Origin: Corynebacterium renale
GTDB taxonomy: Bacteria > Actinomycetota > Actinomycetes > Mycobacteriales > Mycobacteriaceae
Assembly: GCF_002563965.1 (NCBI RefSeq)
Contig: NZ_PDJF01000001.1
Coordinates: forward strand, 1,984,001-2,048,000
Direction: 5' to 3'
DNA: 64,000 bases
Part shown: one piece after another, positions 63,077-64,000 of the stretch
Layout of the letters: each line of letters begins with the position of its first letter
How positions within the stretch are numbered: the first letter of the stretch is position 1
The notes under the pieces: generated by a model
Database searches by the model: none
Seen by the model: only the letters and a program-made list of their open reading frames with translations
What the model was told of the DNA's origin: nothing
Translations under genes and position numbers: made by a program

Positions 63077-64000
63077 TTAGAGGTCTGCTGGGCTGGCCAG
63101 GTGCCCCAGGAGTGCGGTGGCTGCGGCTACCGGTGGGGAGACCAGGTGGGTGCGGCCTCCTGGGCCTTGGCGGCCTTCGAAGTTACGGTTCGAGGTAGAT
63201 GCGGAGCGCTCCCCTGGCTTGAGCTGGTCGGGGTTCATGCCCAGGCACATGGAGCAACCGGCGGTGCGCCAGTCCGCGCCGGCGTCGATAAAAATCTTGT
63301 CCAGGCCTTCTTCTTCCGCCTGCTGCTTCACCAGAGTCGAGGACGGAACGACCATCATACGGATGTCCTGGTGAATCTTATTGCCCTTGAGGATGTCGGC
63401 GGCGGCGCGCAGGTCCTCGATGCGGGCGTTGGTGCACGAGCCTAGGAAGACGGTGTCAATCTTGATGTCTTTGAGTGGGGTGCCAGGCTTTAAGTCCATG
63501 TATTCCAGCGCCTTTGTAGCGGCTGCCTTGTCGGTGTCGTTGGTGAAGTCCTCGGGATCGGGGACGTTCGCGGACAGTGGCAAGCCTTGGCCGGGGTTGG
63601 TTCCCCAGGTCACGAATGGGGTCAGCGCGGAACCATCAATATGGACGACGGTGTCAAAGGTTGCGCCTTCGTCGGTAGGCAAAGTCTTCCAGTATGCGAC
63701 GGCGTCGTCCCAGTCCTGGCCCTTCGGCGCGAGTTCGCGGCCCTTGAGGTATTCGAAGGTGGTCTCATCGGGGGCGATCATGCCGGCGCGGGCACCTGCT
63801 TCGATGGACATGTTGCAGATGGTCATGCGGGCTTCCATCGAAAGCTTGCGGATGGCTTCGCCGCGGTATTCGATGATGTGGCCCTGGCCGCCACCGGTAC
63901 CGATCTTCGCGATGATTGCCAGAATAAGGTCCTTTGCGGTCACCCCTGGCTGCAGTTCGCCGGAGACCTCGATAGCCATCGTCTTGAAGGGCTTGAGGCT
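63077..64000 (-). CDS. leuC: 3-isopropylmalate dehydratase, large subunit, C-terminal part
   Basis: The frame is open to the window edge, so the N-terminus is missing; 307 codons are visible. Two iron-sulfur-cluster Cys lie in [12 protein letters not shown] and [13 protein letters not shown], and [10 protein letters not shown] is a conserved aconitase-family block. Upstream codons (SLKPFKT before MAIEVSG) show that the ATG at 63979 is internal. LeuC and LeuD together convert 2-isopropylmalate to 3-isopropylmalate. Confidence 0.96.
   Translation of the reverse strand, partial: SLKPFKTMAIEVSGELQPGVTAKDLILAIIAKIGTGGGQGHIIEYRGEAIRKLSMEARMTICNMSIEAGARAGMIAPDETTFEYLKGRELAPKGQDWDDAVAYWKTLPTDEGATFDTVVHIDGSALTPFVTWGTNPGQGLPLSANVPDPEDFTNDTDKAAATKALEYMDLKPGTPLKDIKIDTVFLGSCTNARIEDLRAAADILKGNKIHQDIRMMVVPSSTLVKQQAEEEGLDKIFIDAGADWRTAGCSMCLGMNPDQLKPGERSASTSNRNFEGRQGPGGRTHLVSPPVAAATALLGHLASPADL

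Overview
The window reads as chromosome of a Corynebacterium (Mycobacteriales); the species was not determined. The main evidence is gene order. On the minus strand there is a complete argCJBDFRGH cluster, pheS-pheT, infC-rpmI-rplT, uvrA and uvrB flanking a metallo-beta-lactamase-fold protein and universal stress proteins, then coaE, rpsA and polA. Further right come coaD-rsmD-recG-DAK2 protein-ung-thiL, DUF3515/ddl, gpsA, a two-domain MutT1 and leuD-leuC. As I recall it, this is the arrangement around the same genes in mycobacteria and C. glutamicum.

Layout. 1-1129: start of a HAD phosphatase and a TPR protein. 1260-7110: one complete rRNA operon (minus strand, 16S-23S-5S, no tRNA in the spacer) with two terminators and a long promoter/leader region. 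7117-17459: tyrS, a Trm112-like protein and the arginine operon with a candidate ArgR site upstream of argC. 17529-24037: pheST, a Mop-like protein, a TrmH-type methyltransferase and the IF3-L35-L20 operon with an attenuator-type leader. 24094-36463: a membrane-anchored protein, uvrA, MBL protein, DoxX-like protein, HelD/HelR-type helicase, two Usp proteins, uvrB and two little-known proteins. 36481-46317: coaE, then two inverted copies of an IS30-family element bracketing a tRNA, polA, a methyltransferase and rpsA. 46429-51153: a TDT transporter, then a DUF368 protein coupled to an amino-acid ABC transporter. 51235-64000: TSUP transporter, coaD, rsmD, recG, DAK2, ung, thiL, DUF3515, ddl, gpsA, mutT1, leuD and part of leuC.

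Two observations stand out. (1) The 3-bp flanks of the two IS30 copies do not match within each copy but match perfectly crosswise (CAG with CAG, TGT with TGT). This is what remains after homologous recombination between the inverted copies flips the 5.3-kb segment between them. Flipping it back restores polA-rpsA-coaE in one direction. (2) infC has no ATG, GTG or TTG that could be its start; it begins with ATC behind a good Shine-Dalgarno site. Its leader carries a second Shine-Dalgarno-ATC open frame of 27 codons whose last three codons are exactly the 5' arm of an intrinsic terminator. This suggests IF3 autoregulation by attenuation.

Smaller points are a tRNA with a Leu(CAA) anticodon but a short variable arm, a one-base frameshift in one transposase copy, a second probable frameshift in the neighbouring hypothetical gene, and several genes whose -10 box lies 6-8 nt from the start codon (leaderless mRNAs). 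Boundaries of RNAs and promoters are read by eye and approximate.
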